Shown here: positions 54,382-54,791 of the stretch, piece by piece | How positions within the stretch are numbered: the first letter of the stretch is position 1 | Layout: each line of letters begins with the position of its first letter | DNA from: Bacillota bacterium | Lineage (GTDB): Bacteria > Bacillota > Bacilli > Alicyclobacillales > SLC66 | Reading direction: 5' to 3' | Assembly (NCBI GenBank): GCA_021821055.1 | Contig: JAKACX010000010.1 | Coordinates: 1-54,791, forward strand | Length of the DNA stretch: 54,791 nt | The notes under the pieces: model-generated | Seen by the model: the letters and a program-made list of their open reading frames with translations, nothing else | Told to the model about the DNA's origin: nothing | The model's database searches: none | Position numbers and translations under genes: made by a program

Positions 54382-54791
54382 TCACTTGGCGGAACTTGCG
54401 TACAAAAACCGCACCAACCCGGACCCGACCAGAAGATCGCCTGGACTGAGCACGAAATGCGGGAAGGGAATCCAGTCGCCCAGCCACCAGAGAATGGACG
54501 GGTTCATGAACTGATGGCGCGAGCTTCCCGCAAACGCCTTCACGGATGCCGACAGTCCGGCCAGCCGCATGGCTGTGGGCGAAACTGGCATGAGTCCGCC
54601 GTGGACCAGGAGCGCCAGAAAGTTCGCCAAAGCGCCCCCCAAAATCAGCGGCAAGCCGGGCAAGCGGCGGTTTGCCCAGAGACCGTACAAAACGAAAATG
54701 AAGGACAGCTCCAATAGTATGGGTTCGTTCTTCCAGCCAAAATCAGCGCCGATAGCCAGCAGCAACTGGCCGGCAAAGCCCGTGAGCAGAA
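54382..54791 (-). CDS. DUF5317-family membrane protein (5' end beyond the window)
   Basis: Partial: the frame is open to the window edge. The visible 136 residues contain LELSFIFVLYGLWANRR, LPLILGGALANFLALLVHGGLMPVSPTAM and FVLSPGDLLVGSGLVRFLY, the pattern of the DUF5317 family, which is often next to sporulation kinases and HD-domain proteins in Bacillales. Its role is unknown. It ends 11 bp before the KinB-like kinase start, so they are likely cotranscribed. Confidence 0.75.
   Translation of the reverse strand, partial: LLTGFAGQLLLAIGADFGWKNEPILLELSFIFVLYGLWANRRLPGLPLILGGALANFLALLVHGGLMPVSPTAMRLAGLSASVKAFAGSSRHQFMNPSILWWLGDWIPFPHFVLSPGDLLVGSGLVRFLYASSAK

Overview
This window is a chromosomal stretch from a GC-rich, endospore-forming Firmicute. 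Evidence for this includes a SigI/RsgI pair, the sporulation proteins YunB and YtxC, a LysM spore-coat-like protein, a CotS/CotI-like kinase, a KinB-like histidine kinase, a tyrosine T-box leader, an infC gene with an ATT start, and a Bacillus-type PDH operon. The base composition and gene content fit the Alicyclobacillaceae and neighbouring Bacillales best, but that placement is inference. No rRNA, tRNA, CRISPR array, prophage or transposase gene was recognised.

Layout. 95-3100 (-): sigI-rsgI. 3218-6407 (-): ruvB, ruvA, ruvC and a YebC-family regulator. 6524-9375 (-): a split glutamine-dependent NAD synthetase (separate amidase and NadE subunits) and a CotS-like kinase. 9421-12066 (-): LysM protein, prephenate dehydratase and YunB. 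12067-12463: a 120-bp nested palindrome and an 11-bp tandem repeat. 12464-14023 (-): tyrS with a complete T-box leader and a strong promoter. 14054-17120: an orphan AbrB-fold regulator (-) and a class A penicillin-binding protein (+). 17098-27498: mutS2, a small membrane protein (+), cvpA, zapA, pheT, pheS, a TrmH-type methyltransferase, and rplT-rpmI-infC with its attenuated leader. 27496-29330 (-): ytxC and a NicO/UreH-like metal transporter with a Zur-like operator. 29480-36009 (-): malic enzyme and the full pyruvate dehydrogenase operon (pdhA-pdhB-pdhC-lpdA order of transcription). 36162-39032: esterase (+), thioesterase and ABC1 kinase (-). 39087-41357 (-): galT-galK. 41609-50999 (+): an alpha-glucan locus. 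51114-54791 (-): SLH-domain secreted protein, KinB-like kinase and a truncated DUF5317 membrane protein.

The most distinctive region is the + strand locus at 41609-50999. It encodes a GH15 glucodextranase/glucoamylase-like enzyme without a signal peptide, a DUF4912 protein, a single polypeptide joining a GH57 branching-enzyme-like domain to a GT4 glucan-synthase-like domain, and a sugar nucleotidyltransferase fused to a phosphomannomutase-like domain whose metal-binding loop is degraded. The last two genes overlap as ATGA. I read this as a cytoplasmic glucan synthesis and turnover module, divergent from the Leloir genes galT-galK. Upstream of DUF4912 lie three short GC-armed palindromes, two of them within a 23-bp tandem duplication.

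Start codons were chosen from Shine-Dalgarno spacing and family lengths. Many are GTG or TTG, so several CDS are shorter than the maximal open frame.
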